From: Antilocapra americana | Taxonomy: Eukaryota; Chordata; Mammalia; Artiodactyla; Antilocapridae | Assembly (NCBI GenBank): GCA_007570785.1 | Contig: ML660774.1 | Coordinates: 7,827,969-7,891,968 of the forward strand | Direction of reading: 5' to 3' | DNA length: 64,000 nucleotides | In this document: positions 23,715 to 35,457 of the stretch, piece by piece | Numbering within the stretch: position 1 is the first letter of the stretch | Layout: every line of letters begins with the position of its first letter | Position numbers and translations under genes: made by a program | The notes under the pieces: model-generated | The model's database searches: none | Seen by the model: only the letters and a program-made list of their open reading frames with translations | What the model was told of the DNA's origin: nothing

Positions 23715-25643
23715 TTTTTCAATTTGTTAATGTGGTGTATTACATTGATTGATTTGCGAATATTGAAGAATCCTTGCATCCCTGGGATAAAGCCTACTTG
23801 ATCATGATGTATGATTTTTTTAATGTGTTGTTGGATTCTATTTGCTAGAATTTTGTTAAGGATTTTTACATCTAAGTTCATCAGTGATACTGGCCTGTAG
23901 TTTTCTTTTTTTGTGGCATCTTTGTCGGGTTTTGGAATTAGGGTGATGGTGGCCTCGTAGAATGAGTTTGGAAGTTTATCTTCCTCTGCAATTTTCTGGA
24001 AGAGTTTGAGTAGAATAGGTGTTAGCTCTTCTCTAAATTTTTGGTAGAATTCAGCTGTGAAGCCATCTGGTCCTGGGCTTTTGTTTTTTGGAAGATTTCT
24101 GATTACGGTTTCAATTTCCATGCTTGTGATGGGTCTATTAATATTATCTATCTCTTCCTGGTTTAGTCTTGGAAAGTTGTACTTTTCTAGGAATTTGTCC
24201 ATTTCATCCAGGTTGTCCAGTTTATTTGCATATAGTTGCTGATAATAATCTCTTATGATCCTTTGTATTTCTGTGTTTTCTGTTGTGATCTCTCCGTTTT
24301 CATTTCTAATTCTGTTGGTTCTTCCTTTGTTTCTTGATGAGTCTGGCTAATGGTTTGTCAATTTTATTTATCTTCTCAAAGAACCAGCTTTTGGCTTGGT
24401 TGATTTTTGCTATGGTCTCTTTTGTTTCCTTTGCATTTATTTCTACCCTGATCTTTAAGATTTCTTTCCTTCTACTAGACCTGGGCTTCTGCATCTCTTC
24501 CATTTCTAGGTGCTTTAGGTGTAAAGTAAGGTTATTAAAAGCTTCTGCACAACAAAGGAAACTATAAGCAAGGTGAAAAGACAGCCTTCAGAATGGGAGA
24601 AAATAATAGCCAATGAAGCAACGGACAAACAATTAATCTCAAAAATACACAAGCAACTCCTGCAGCTCCATTCTAGAAAAATAAACGACCCAATCAAAAA
24701 GTGGGCCAAAGAACTTAACAGACATTTCTCCAAAGAAGACATAAAAATGGCTAACAAACACATGGAAAGATGCTCAACATCACTCATTATCAGAGAAATG
24801 CAAATCAAAACCACAATGAGATATCACTTTACACCAGTCAGAATGGCTGCAATCCAAAAATCTACAAGCAATAAATGCTGGAGAGGATGTGGAGAAAAGG
24901 GAACCCTCTTACACTGTTGGTGGGAATGCAAACTAGTACAGCCACTATGGAAAACAGTGTGGAGGTTCCTTAAAAAGCTGCAAATAGACCTGCCATATGA
25001 CCCAGCAATCCCACTGCTGGGCATATACACCGAGGAAACCAGAAGTGAAAGAGCCACGTGTACCCCAATGTTCATCGCTGCATTGTTTACAATAGCCAGG
25101 ACATGGAAGCAACCTAGATGCCCATCAACTGACGAATGGATAAGAAAGCTGTGGTACATATACACAATGGAATATTACTCAGCATTAAAAAAAAATTCAT
25201 TTGAATCAGTTCTACTCAGGTGGACGGAACTGGAGCCTATTATCCAGAGTGAAGTAAGCCAGAAGGGAAAACAACAATACAGTATACTAATGCATATATA
25301 TGGAATTTAGAAAGACGGTAACGAGAACCCAGCATGCGAGACAGCAAAAGGAACGCAGATGTATAGAACAGACTCGTGGACTCTGTGGATGAGGGCAAGG
25401 GTGGGATGATATGGGAGAATGGCATTGAAGCATGTTAATTATCATATGTGTAATCAATCGCCAGACCAGGATTGATGCTCGGGGCTGGTGCAGCGAGATT
25501 TCCCTGGGGGGAGGGAGGAGGGAGGGAGGAGGGAGGGGGGTTCTGGAGGGGGAGCATATGTAAACCCATGGTGATATCATGTCATTGTATGGCAAAACTA
25601 ATTTAAAAAAATAAAAATAAATAAATAAAAAGAAGTCTGAAAA
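23715..25643 (+). mobile_element. Twin-primed L1 (5' inversion), bounded by a 13-bp direct repeat
   Basis: The left part (23715 to about 24535) is L1 ORF2 on the minus strand: the reverse-transcriptase N-terminal half with [21 protein letters not shown] and [13 protein letters not shown]. The right part (about 24535-25643) is plus-strand ORF2 C-terminus, 3' UTR and A-rich tail. The two meet inside 'ggttattaaaagcttctgc'. The sequence between about I-N-K-L-K-N and K-S-F-C-T is missing. AAAATTAATTATA at 23702-23714 and 25644-25656 fits a target-site duplication. Known L1 biology explains the layout by twin priming. The C-terminal ORF2 frame is intact from 24573 to 25310, but the element cannot retrotranspose. 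Confidence 0.93.
24573..25310 (+). pseudogene. L1 ORF2 C-terminal fragment, open frame
   Basis: 245 codons from an internal Met, carrying the C-terminal Cys-rich segment ([11 protein letters not shown], then L-L-H-C-W-W-E-C) and ending G-I-stop. This is the last fifth or so of ORF2, which in full is about 1275 residues. The endonuclease is absent from the element and the catalytic Y-A-D-D part of the transcriptase was lost at the inversion junction. The unbroken frame shows the insertion is fairly recent. Confidence 0.9.
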
Positions 25644-25656
25644 AAAATTAATTATA

Positions 25657-27506
25657 ATACACTACCTTAGGCATAGCACCTAACTGAGTGCTGAATCCTG
25701 CCTATGTGTCAGGGGCTACAGGACAGACATGTGTACCTCCTACATATCAGGAGGTGTGCTGGATTCAATAGGGAAAACGCAGACCTGGCTGATGAGTAAG
25801 TAAGGACTGTTAACAGAGGACCATACATTAATTCTTCTAGAACTAACATGGAAATAATGGTTGCTTATGACAAGGATTTCTTTTGCCCAACTGCTGCACA
25901 AGCCTAAATAGACAGCTTTATTTAGGCGTAAGCCCAGATCAATAACTATTGCTTTTCTTTTTTTTTAAGGAAGCCTCAGAATTTTAAGTTAATATTTATT
26001 TGGATGTATTTCCATGGCATGTAGTTATTTTATGAAATAACTACCTTTAAATAATCTGCTTGTTGTTAATTGACTATTAAAGAAACAGTCATATTTCTTC
26101 TTTTGGTTGAACACACCTGCTTCCTGAACACCTGAAATAATGTTTACCTAGCTTAGCAAGGGCAAAAAGCCTGCTGTATACTGCCAGTAGTAGTACAAGC
26201 CTGTGTTTGTGTGTGTCTCAGATATGACATGTGAAACTGTGTTCGCTGCTCTGTCTGGGACTTGAATTTGGGGGTGCTGGTGGTGGTAAGAACTTTGCTC
26301 TAATTTGGTCACTTAACATTTAAATAATATTTCTCTCGCGAAGTTTATTTAGAATGAAAATGTATCTCAAATCAGTTCATAAACATCTTAAGATAATTGG
26401 ACTAATTTTTGAAAATCCAAGGAAGAAAATAAGGGGCCATTGAAGGAAAATACTGTCTCCAAAGAAATTCTGAATTTATTAAAATTTGAAACTTGGTATT
26501 TTTGCTGAAGAGTGGGTAGTGTATGACACTGTCCATTGGAGCCAAAGAAAATAGATAATAAAGACAGATATCTTCTATTTTCATTGTTAAAATTATTGAT
26601 TTCTTATATCCAAATGTAATATTCAGAGTGCAAAAGTAGTTCACTAGATCTTTAGTAAGAAATCTGGCAAAATGCTTCATGACATCTCTATGTACTAATT
26701 GTGGAAGTGGTAGGTGGAATTACAGATGAATGAAGAATCATTTTCAGGAGCACCCTTCCCCGACTGTGTGTCTTCAGCATTTTTACTTTTGGGGAAAATA
26801 ACTAACATTCTTATCAGTTCTACAGAAGGCATATATCCGAGAGAGGACTAGGTAATGCGTAGAAAGACAGATTTTCTTAACAGGCTGAGTTAAACTTTAA
26901 CAGGGATAAATAAAGAGTCTTGCAATTCAGCTACACCAAATTATTTCATGATAAGGTTGAAAAGATTGATTCCTCAAAACTTTATCTGAAATATGCCTGG
27001 GAGCTTTAGTGGGCTGCAAGCTCAGTGTGGTGCAGGGGTTTAAAAATGTGATTGTATCAATATAAAAATGAAGAGTGGTTGTAGAAATCAAGGAAGATTA
27101 TGATCTCACTTTTACACTCATGTGGGCACCTCATGGCCTCAATTAAAAAAAAAATGTCGTTCTTTTGGTTTTGTCTATGAGCCAGCCTGGTGTGGATGTG
27201 AGTGTCTCCCTAGATCTTAGAGCCTAGCCCTGAATACTGAAGGGAAGTGGTGAGGCCTGTGAGTGATTCGGTGGAAGGTGCTGTCATGTGTTTGCAGCCA
27301 TAAGAAAATTATTGACAGTGCCCTGATTTTGGGGGGAAGGGGTTTGTTTTTTCATCTCAGGGAAATCATTTCAGTGGCTTTTGGGATTAATACTCTTAAA
27401 TTATTCACACTTAGGCTTTGCACTGACAGGGAGAAGAATGACAGTTGTAACTCAAAGTTTCAGAATCCCTTAGGATGTACCTAAATTTAAGAAACACGAT
27501 ATCCAA
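25657..27506. other. No gene seen
   Basis: Presumed intron. No repeat or exon was recognised. Confidence 0.5.
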
Positions 27507-27620
27507 ATGGTCCCTGGTGGCTCAGACCGTAGAGAATCCTCCTGCAGTGTAGGAGACACCAGTTTGATCCCTGGGTTGAGAAGATCCTGGAGAAGGGAAT
27601 GGCAACCCACTGCTGTATTA
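27507..27620 (+). mobile_element. Truncated Bov-tA-type SINE (5' half)
   Basis: The first half of a forward SINE ('tccctggtggctcag' to 'ggcaacccactgctgtatta'). The 3' half is absent. Confidence 0.85.
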
Positions 27621-30600
27621 TGTTCAAATGCAAATATTTCTCAATGCTGGGTTTTTAACAATCTGGTTTACAACTTTCATCAGAAAGGATATAAATAACT
27701 CCATCCTAGAACTAAGGACTTTAATAATTCTGCATTATACAACAAAACTGGAGTTGATATCTGTTACTCTTTTGTTCAACAAGATGACAACTCAAATGAC
27801 CTCACTTGTAGGTCTTACCCAAGTCACATGTTCCCAGCATCTTCACTTTTTAATACCTAATATAGTCCTTCATACTCTGCCACTATTTAAAGCTAAAACC
27901 TTCACTCAATCCACCAAAAATAGGCAAAGAAAACAGCATACAAATTTATACTTAAATTAAACATTGGGGAACAGCGAAAATTATTTGAACAAAGATTTTG
28001 TCCTTTCATAACACCTTTGACACACTCACTACATCTAGAAATGATTGGAATACTTTTTTTAAGATGATTGTTAGACATATTTTAACATACACAGTTAAAG
28101 TCTTACTTGATCTGCTCATTATTAGTCTTCCCTCCCTCTTTAATATAGATAGGGGAAGAAGTTCTTTCTTCCCTTTGAGTTTCGGCTGTTCTTTGAAAAG
28201 CAGAAAAGACTTCATCTTGACTTCCCAAAGGCCTGAGGATAGGAACTCTTTAATCCTGACTGGGTTCCCCTCCAGGGTCAGCTGTGGCAAGGGGTCATAA
28301 TCTTAAGAACCCATCGTGGGCTTTTTGTGCACATCATATGGAGTCTCCTGTGAACTCTTATCAGGTTCAGAGATAGAGACTGTGTCTCCAGTGAATATCC
28401 CATGACAAAAACCTGACACTCTCTGACTTTAGCATCATTTCTTTTCTGTTGACGGAGAGCAGAAGCATTCCTTCATCTCTCCTGCAACATTTGGAAACCT
28501 AGAAACTGTGTTGTGATCACATGCCATCATACTGATTCTAGCAAATGTAGTTGAGGAGAGTGATCACACTTCTGTTTTCTAATGTGAACTCATTCGGTTG
28601 GGATGTTGCCTGTCTGCCCTTCCTATGTCAGGGTGAGAAAAGGAGCCCGTCATATTATAACACATGTCAGGTTGTACACCTCACACTTACATGTCAATTA
28701 TAACTCAATTTAAAACAAAGAGAAAATATAGCTCATAGCAGGAGGGAGCACAAGATAATCGGTGGACCAGAAAGTCAGCAACTTTCCATTTTGTGGGAGG
28801 GGCAACTTCAGAAATATATTAATACATATACTGTCATCAGCAGCTAGGAAGTGGCAGAGTCAGGATTCGACAATCTATGTTTTAGGGACTTTCAGGTACA
28901 TGCTCTTAAACATTCCCTCAAGGTCTTCCTTGTATGAAAGTGAGTGAAAGGCACAGAAAATTTAGTCTTCTGTGTCTATATGTGCTTGGGCAAATCTTTG
29001 CACTTCTTGCTGCCTGAATGTTTTAACTTATAAAATGAAAGACTTGTTTTAAAATGCAAAAGCACATAAGGTCTTTCTGTGGTCTGAAGTTTTCCTAAAT
29101 CCAAAAAAGGTATATTTAGTTAATTTATATTTATTGACTGGTGCAATCCAGTATCCCTGCTAACATGATTGAATATGATATAAAGCAGAATCATATTGGA
29201 AGTCAGTATTTTAATGACCCATTTACACATTAAAATTCAGAAAAAAAGGTTTTGAAAGATCTGTATTTCTAGTAGCATCAGTATGTGATAGATACATATT
29301 AGTACAAGTCTGAGCCACCATCCATGGCTGCTTTCCTCTAGCTGCCCCGTTTACTTAAGTCCAGGAATGAGATCCATGGCACTCATTCTATATGACATGT
29401 CTTCCCATGTTATCTCAAGTGCCTTTCAGTGGAGATGATCAATTGTAAGATTTCATGTGTCCTAAAACAATATCCACTTTATAAATGTACATCCAAAACA
29501 ATCTGTATAAAAATAAAGTTGAGTCAATAAATTATCATCACCTTTTTAAAGCTTTTTCCATTCGGGTGGTGTGATGGTGTCAGAGACATTGGGAGTGACA
29601 AGGATCATTGATTTTTTGGGTTTTCTGTTAGAGTTTGCAGTGGAAAAAACAGATAAGTCAAGAATGTGGTTTCAAATTCCAAATGTTGCATTATTTTGCA
29701 TATCTTGTATTTCCGAGAGTAAAGTCTGTTTACCTTTGAGGAAATAAAAGGCTGAAAGATCTCAGCACATTGTGTTCCAAACTAGTATTTTCATTACATT
29801 TTCTTACTGGCTGAATCAGTCATGTCAGTGCTTGCTAAATTATAGTAGCATGTGAAGTACAGTGGTATTTCACATGATTTTTCATGTGGATGATTGCTAT
29901 TATATGCTTTGGTTACCGTGGAAGTTTGACATCAGGCTCACAAACAAATTGCCAAAGTCTTATGACCCACAGAAATCTCAATCAGCCTGTTCCTCTTTTC
30001 AGAAGCTTTGGAATTAGACTGTTTACTTAGCATAAATTATGATTTTAGGATATTTGGTTATTTATATGGCAACCGTATGATACATGTGTTATTGAGTTAC
30101 AGTTGACTGAGAAAGAAAATTGACTTAAGGAGAAGGATGAATTAGCGAATGTTTGTGAAGAAACTATTTATTTCCTTCAAAAACATAGATTACCTCTAGG
30201 TCCAGGAAATAATGCCAAAAAAAAGGGTTCTTTATTTTAATAACACATAAGAATGACTTGCACATATGACATCAATTTACATGTAGTAAATGTTTCAAAA
30301 AAGGCTTATTTTATGCCATGTATGTATTTATGCTAGCATTTTAAGAACCTAGCTTTTAATATCATCAAAAATAAATGGTAGCCTAGACCTTCATCCAATT
30401 ATCCTCATTTGTAAACTGATACATCTAAGTTACATTTCAAATATACTTTATTTCCCACTTCATGCTGGGTTCATGATTATTCCCCTCTCCCCAAACCTCA
30501 CCCCATTTTTTTAGCATTCCCTAACTCAAAGAATGTCTCCATTCATTATTCAATGCATTAATTCATTAATGAAAAAATTTGAAAGACAGGCATTATATAA

Positions 30601-31059
30601 GCAGAACATGGGGTTCACCCTTGACCATTCCCTCTCTCTCAACTCTATGTATTTGAAGTTAAAGAGGAGACATTTAGCCCTGGAAAGGACAGTATGCCTC
30701 TATTGCAGCCCCGCAGGAAGAGATTTGGGTGTGAGAGGATAATAAGCATTTTTAGCTCTCTGAACTTTATGTGGGCCGGATACAAGTGAAGCATAATTTA
30801 ACATCCAGCATCAGGAGATGGGAGTACATGAAGGTTTAGTGGTGATGCACGGATGAATATTATTGCTTCATGTACCTACGACAGCAATGAACCCTGAATG
30901 GATGATCTTCCAGTGGTATATAGGTAGGGGGCAGCAAGGCAGATAATATCAGCCCTTTATATCTAATCTACTGAGCTTATCACAACCAAAATTAGAACAA
31001 CACAAAGCAAACCAGTAGTCCCTCAACTGACTTGTTAGTTATTTAGTTTATACACAGTA
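27621..31059. other. No gene seen; a few old repeat scraps
   Basis: A probable old L1 3' end near 28665-28725 ('tcacacttacatgtcaatta') and a MIR scrap on the minus strand near 28836-28885 ('cagcagctaggaagtggcag'). Otherwise nothing was recognised. Confidence 0.45.
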
Positions 31060-31091
<32 letters not shown>

Positions 31092-31257
31092 TATATACAT
31101 ATATATATATTATATACACATATATATATTATATACATATATATATATATATTATATNNNNNNNNNNNNNNNNNNNNNNNNNNNNNNNNNNNNNNNNNNN
31201 NNNNNNNNNNNNNNNNNNNNNNNNNNNNNNNNNNNNNNNNNNNNNNNNNNNNNNNNN

Positions 31258-31303
<46 letters not shown>
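31060..31303. repeat. Compound (TG)n(TA)n microsatellite containing a 100-base assembly gap
   Basis: TG units at 31060-31080 pass into TA/TATATACA at 31081-31157. Exactly 100 N follow at 31158-31257, then pure TA at 31258-31302. The gap size is a placeholder, so the true repeat length is unknown. Open frames across it are meaningless. Confidence 0.97.
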
Positions 31304-31305
<2 letters not shown>

Positions 31306-31392
31306 CTTCCCTGGTGGATCAGGTGGTAAAGAATCTGCTAGCCATCCAGAAACCTGGGGTCAGTCCCTGGGTCAGAAAGACCCCCTGGAGGA
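31304..31392 (+). mobile_element. Bov-tA-type SINE fragment
   Basis: The 5' part of a forward SINE ('gacttccctggtggatcag' to 'agaaagaccccctggagga'), directly abutting the TA repeat and followed by L1 sequence. Confidence 0.75.
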
Positions 31393-31399
31393 GTGTCTA

Positions 31400-31782
31400 T
31401 ACGTCAGTGTCAATCCCCTAATTCATCCCACCCATCCTTTCCCCTCTTGGTGTCCATACATTTGTTCTCTTTTTCGCCTCTCTTTCTGCTTTGCAAATAC
31501 GTTTATCTGTCCCATTTTTCTAGATTCCACGTATAAAAGCAACATTATGTAACATTTGTTTTTCTCTTTCTGACTCCAGTCTGTGTGACACACTCTAGGT
31601 ACATCCACATCTCTGCAGATTTTGATGTTGAAGGTATCACTGCTTGCGCCACCAGCCCAGTGGTGGCAGCTCTCAGATGCGCTTGTCACATCTCTCTACA
31701 TCTTTGCATCGCTCTACATGACAATCAGAGGATTTTCAGCTTCCCAATCACCTTGCTCATCTTCATCCTCCTTTAAGATGCC
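31400..31782 (-). mobile_element. L1 3' end, minus strand
   Basis: The reverse complement carries an L1-type ending: an A-rich/GAAA-rich stretch, 'ttgcaaagcagaaagagagg', and further in 'gtggaatctagaaaaatggg'. It is interrupted by the SINE at 31783-31964. Confidence 0.65.
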
Positions 31783-31964
31783 CAATTGTGTGCATACTCT
31801 TTGTAACCCCATGGACTGTAGCCCTCCAGGCTCCTCTCTAGGCAAGAATATTGGAGTGGGTTGCCATGCTCTCCTCCAGGGAATCTTCCTGACCCAGGGA
31901 TCGAACCCATGTCTCTTACATCTCCTGTATTAGCAGGTGGGTTCTTTCCACCTGGGAAGACCCC
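31783..31964 (-). mobile_element. Bov-tA-type SINE with target-site duplication
   Basis: Reverse-complement SINE ('ttgtaaccccatggactgt' to 'ggttctttccacctgggaag'), flanked by TTAAGATGCC at 31773-31782 and 31965-31974. Confidence 0.92.
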
Positions 31965-31974
31965 TTAAGATGCC

Positions 31975-33395
31975 AGGGCTTCCTCTATGCCTTGATACTA
32001 AGAGCACAGTCTGGGCACTTGGTGGCTCTCAGGGAATCAGATAGTGATCTTATGGAAGAGCCAGCATGGATTCTCACTTCCTAGAGAAGATGTTCCTACA
32101 TGAAGAGCAAAATGCTCATGGACCAGTAACGCAACATCCTCAACCATGTATGGACATTCTGGCAAGCGATGTGTTGCATGTCTTTCTTTAAGTTTACATA
32201 TATCACTACACAATAACTCATCATAAATTTATTGGGTCAAGAAAGACTATTGCCATAAATATACATAAAATATCAGAGATAGGAAGTGCAAATAGCATTT
32301 GATTCCTTTGCCAGCACCAAAAACATCATCAGAGCCACCCTACATGGCTCCATTAAGCTCTTGTTTATCCTGATTCTGAAGGTTTATTCTCAAGAGGAAG
32401 AATGAGCCATCAGATGAATGAGTCATATTTTAGTTATAATCACAGGAACATTCAAAAATGAAATCATTTTATTCAGCTGAACAAACCTTATAAAAAGTAA
32501 ATTACTTCATATACCTTTGGCAAAAAGACTAGTTTAGCTATTTTGAGTTCTCCCTGGAATTATCTCACCCATTCTTTCCACTCTCTGTGACACCTGCTTC
32601 CATCTCTCCCCTTTCCCAGTGCTTTCCTGGTCACACCAATAAAACAGGAAAAAAGCAGGAAACGTGGTGTTGACAACCTTCACATCATCAAGGCAAGAGG
32701 GAAAAGGCCCCATGATCAGCAATCTTTTAAAAGCGAGCATCTTTCAAAGAAGCAGATATTTTCAAGACAGTTTAATATTTTAATCTTCACTGTTGCTCTT
32801 TTGTACCATCTTTTAAAATCTTAACTAGAATCCATTATTTCTGGATTTCCAGGCTTCAGCTGCATCTCTGTCTATCTCTACATGTGTTTGAGTATACATG
32901 CCTCTCCCCTCACTCTTCCTTCTTACTCCAGATTTTCAAGATGGAGTAAATGTGTTTTCCCCTATATTTACTGTTTAAGTTCTTTCCCACACAATGGCAC
33001 GATGCCTGTATGTTTATGATGGCTGTTGGTTTCCAGCACTTGAGTTGCTTTGTTTCGGCCTTTATTTTCTGTGTAAGGTCCATAGCTGCTTCCGTGCTGT
33101 GGGAGCCCTTGTCTTACGGATTATGGATTTTGCTTTGCGCGTTAGTGATGAATGCTAATGACAAAGTGAGCATCACCAGTCTGCTGCCCACACTGTGTGG
33201 GAGGCAAGAAGGCCTGGCAGTGGAGATGCAGTGATACCATGGACCTGATGGGGCTGGGAGAAACCAAGATTTTCGGGTAAACACTGAGGGGCCATAACAG
33301 ATGCAAAACTGAGTCATAGCTCTATTCGTAAGTTGCACATAAATCGAACCCAAATGTAACAAGGATCCTACTAATTAGATATTTGGAATTATTTT
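31975..33395. other. No gene seen
   Basis: Sequence upstream of the HDAC1 retrocopy. No exon, CpG island or repeat was recognised, so there is no obvious ready-made promoter for the retrocopy. Confidence 0.45.
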
Positions 33396-33407
33396 AAAAC
33401 CAGTGTA

Positions 33408-35450
33408 GAGAGGGCGGATGGACTGACTGACGGGAGGGACGGGAGGCGAGCAAGATGGCGCAGACTCAGGGCACCAAGAGGAAAGTCTGTTACTATTACG
33501 ACGGGGATGTTGGAAATTACTATTATGGACAAGGCCACCCAATGAAGCCTCACCGAATCCGCATGACTCACAATTTACTCCTTAACTATGGTCTCTACCG
33601 AAAGATGGAAATCTATCGCCCTCACAAAGCCAATGCTGAGGAGATGACCAAGTACCACAGTGATGACTACATTAAATTCTTACGCTCCATCCGCCCAGAT
33701 AACATATCCGAGTATAGCAAGCAGATGCAGAGATTCAACGTTGGTGAGGACTGTCCGGTATTTGATGGCCTGTTTGAGTTCTGTCAGCTGTCTACTGGTG
33801 GCTCTGTGGCAAGTGCTGTGAAACTTAATAAGCAGCAGACGGACATCACTGTGAATTGGGCTGGGGGCCTACACCATGCAAAGAAGTCCGAGGCATCTGG
33901 CTTCTGTTACGTCAATGATATCGTCTTGGCCATCCTGGAACTGCTAAAGTATCACCAGAGGGTGCTGTATATTGACATTGATATTCACCATGGCGATGGC
34001 GTGGAAGAGGCCTTCTATACCACAGACCGAGTCATGACTGTGTCCTTTCATAAATATGGAGAGTACTTCCCAGGAACTGGGGACCTACGGGATATTGGAG
34101 CTGGCAAAGGCAAATACTATGCTGTTAACTACCCTCTCCGAGATGGGATTGACGACGAGTCCTATGAGGCCATTTTCAAGCCGGTCATGTCCAAAGTAAT
34201 GGAGATGTTCCAGCCCAGTGCGGTTGTCTTGCAGTGTGGCTCTGACTCCCTGTCTGGGGATCGGTTAGGTTGCTTCAATTTGACCATCAAAGGGCATGCC
34301 AAGTGTGTGGAATTTGTGAAGAGCTTCAACCTTCCTATGCTGATGCTGGGAGGAGGTGGCTACACCATTCGTAATGTTGCCCAGTGCTGGACATACGAAA
34401 CAGCTGTGGCCCTGGACACGGAGATCCCTAATGAGCTTCCATACAAGGACTACTTTGAATACTTTGGACCCGATTTCAAACTTCATATCAGCCCTTCCAA
34501 TATGACTAACCAGAACACTAATGAGTACCTGGAAAAGATCAAACAGCGGCTGTTTGAGAACCTGAGAATGCTGCCCCATGCACCTGGGGTCCAAATGCAG
34601 GCCATCCCTGAGGACGCCATTCCAGAGGAGAGTGGCGATGAGGATGAAGAAGACCCTGACAAGCGCATCTCAATCTGTTCCTCGGACAAACGAATTGCCT
34701 GTGAGGAAGAGTTCTCCGACTCTGACGAGGAGGGAGAAGGTGGGCGCAAGAACTCTTCCAACTTCAAGAAAGCCAAGAGAGTCAAAACAGAAGATGAAAA
34801 AGAAAAAGATCCAGAAGAGAAGAAAGAAGTCACAAAAGAGGAGAAAACCAAGGAAGAGAAGCAAGAAGCCAAAGGGGTCAAGGAAGAGGTCAAGTTGGCC
34901 TGAAGAGACCTCTCCAGTTCTGGCTTCTTGCCAAATCCCCACCTTTATCCCACAACCCTTCAGATTTTATATTTTCTATTTCTCTGTGTATTTATATAAA
35001 AATATATTAAATATAAATATCCCCAGGGACTAGACAGGAACCAGGGCCCTGAGATCAGGGCACACATTAGGTGAGCTTTTCTAGTAGCTGCCTTGCAACC
35101 CATCCCTCCCAAACTCTTGAACCCTAATGGGTACTGGGTAAAAGGGATCCGCTTAAGCAGCCATAGGACAAAATCTTGAAGTGCGTGCTTAGTAGCTTTG
35201 AAACGGTGCCCTTACTGAGCATTTGAGAAGGGGTGGCTAGGTCTTCAGAGACTCCCTGTTGATTTTAGGCTCTTAAGATAACATCAGCCATTTTCAGATT
35301 GGTTCTGTTTTCATGCCTGCCCTCTCTGTCCCCCCCCCCATTCTGCAAGTGAAGATTTGGGTGTTTTGTTTTTTTTTTTGGGAATATATATTTATTTTTG
35401 TGAGAATCTTTGTAATAAAATGGTACATTTCTAAAAAAAAAAAAAAAAAA
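33408..35450 (+). pseudogene. HDAC1: HDAC1 full-length processed retrocopy
   Basis: An intron-less copy of the HDAC1 mRNA. It has a 47-base 5' UTR containing the characteristic 'acgggaggcgagcaagATGG', the whole coding region, and a 3' UTR of about 525 bases. AATAAA lies at 35414-35419 (within 'gtaataaaatgg'), followed by an 18-base A tail at 35433-35450. The flanks AAAACCAGTGTA (33396-33407) and AAAAACAGTGTA (35446-35457) are a 12-bp target-site duplication with one mismatch, overlapping the A tail. The first copy sits at TTTTAAAAC, which matches the L1 endonuclease preference TT/AAAA. It is therefore an L1-mediated retrocopy, here on the strand opposite SORBS2. The parent gene is not in the window. 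Called pseudogene by origin, but nothing in the sequence disables it. Confidence 0.97.
33455..34903 (+). CDS. HDAC1: HDAC1-like intact ORF, 482 codons (retrogene candidate)
   Basis: HDAC1 is a nuclear zinc-dependent class I lysine deacetylase, catalytic subunit of the Sin3, NuRD and CoREST complexes. This frame has the same length as HDAC1 (482) with no stop or frameshift. Conserved features are H140-H141 in G-G-L-H-H-A-K, the zinc ligands D176, H178 and D264, the charge-relay D174, the transition-state Y303 in G-G-G-G-Y-T, and R270 in G-D-R-L-G. Also kept are I-A-C-E-E (RB-type binding), the CK2 sites S421 and S423, and the lysine-rich tail with V-K-T-E and V-K-E-E. Against the HDAC1 sequence I remember, likely copy-specific changes are M84I, A132T, R310Q, N331K and E461K. 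All conclusions about activity are inference. The ATG is chosen because it starts [11 protein letters not shown], as in HDAC1. No local promoter was seen. Confidence 0.93.
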   Translation: MAQTQGTKRKVCYYYDGDVGNYYYGQGHPMKPHRIRMTHNLLLNYGLYRKMEIYRPHKANAEEMTKYHSDDYIKFLRSIRPDNISEYSKQMQRFNVGEDCPVFDGLFEFCQLSTGGSVASAVKLNKQQTDITVNWAGGLHHAKKSEASGFCYVNDIVLAILELLKYHQRVLYIDIDIHHGDGVEEAFYTTDRVMTVSFHKYGEYFPGTGDLRDIGAGKGKYYAVNYPLRDGIDDESYEAIFKPVMSKVMEMFQPSAVVLQCGSDSLSGDRLGCFNLTIKGHAKCVEFVKSFNLPMLMLGGGGYTIRNVAQCWTYETAVALDTEIPNELPYKDYFEYFGPDFKLHISPSNMTNQNTNEYLEKIKQRLFENLRMLPHAPGVQMQAIPEDAIPEESGDEDEEDPDKRISICSSDKRIACEEEFSDSDEEGEGGRKNSSNFKKAKRVKTEDEKEKDPEEKKEVTKEEKTKEEKQEAKGVKEEVKLA

Positions 35451-35457
35451 CAGTGTA

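Noticed and set aside
24515..25595. Minus-strand frames of 61-113 codons
   Set aside because: They are antisense to the L1 ORF2 C-terminus and 3' UTR, and similar frames recur at each L1 copy.
31060..31552. Three overlapping plus-strand open frames of 81-162 codons
   Set aside because: They run through the TG/TA microsatellite and the 100-N gap, and the residues are I-Y repeats and X. They are not genes.
34265..35033. Several 90-151-codon frames on both strands inside and at the end of the HDAC1 copy
   Set aside because: They are shadow frames of the conserved HDAC1 coding sequence and its lysine/glutamate-rich tail.
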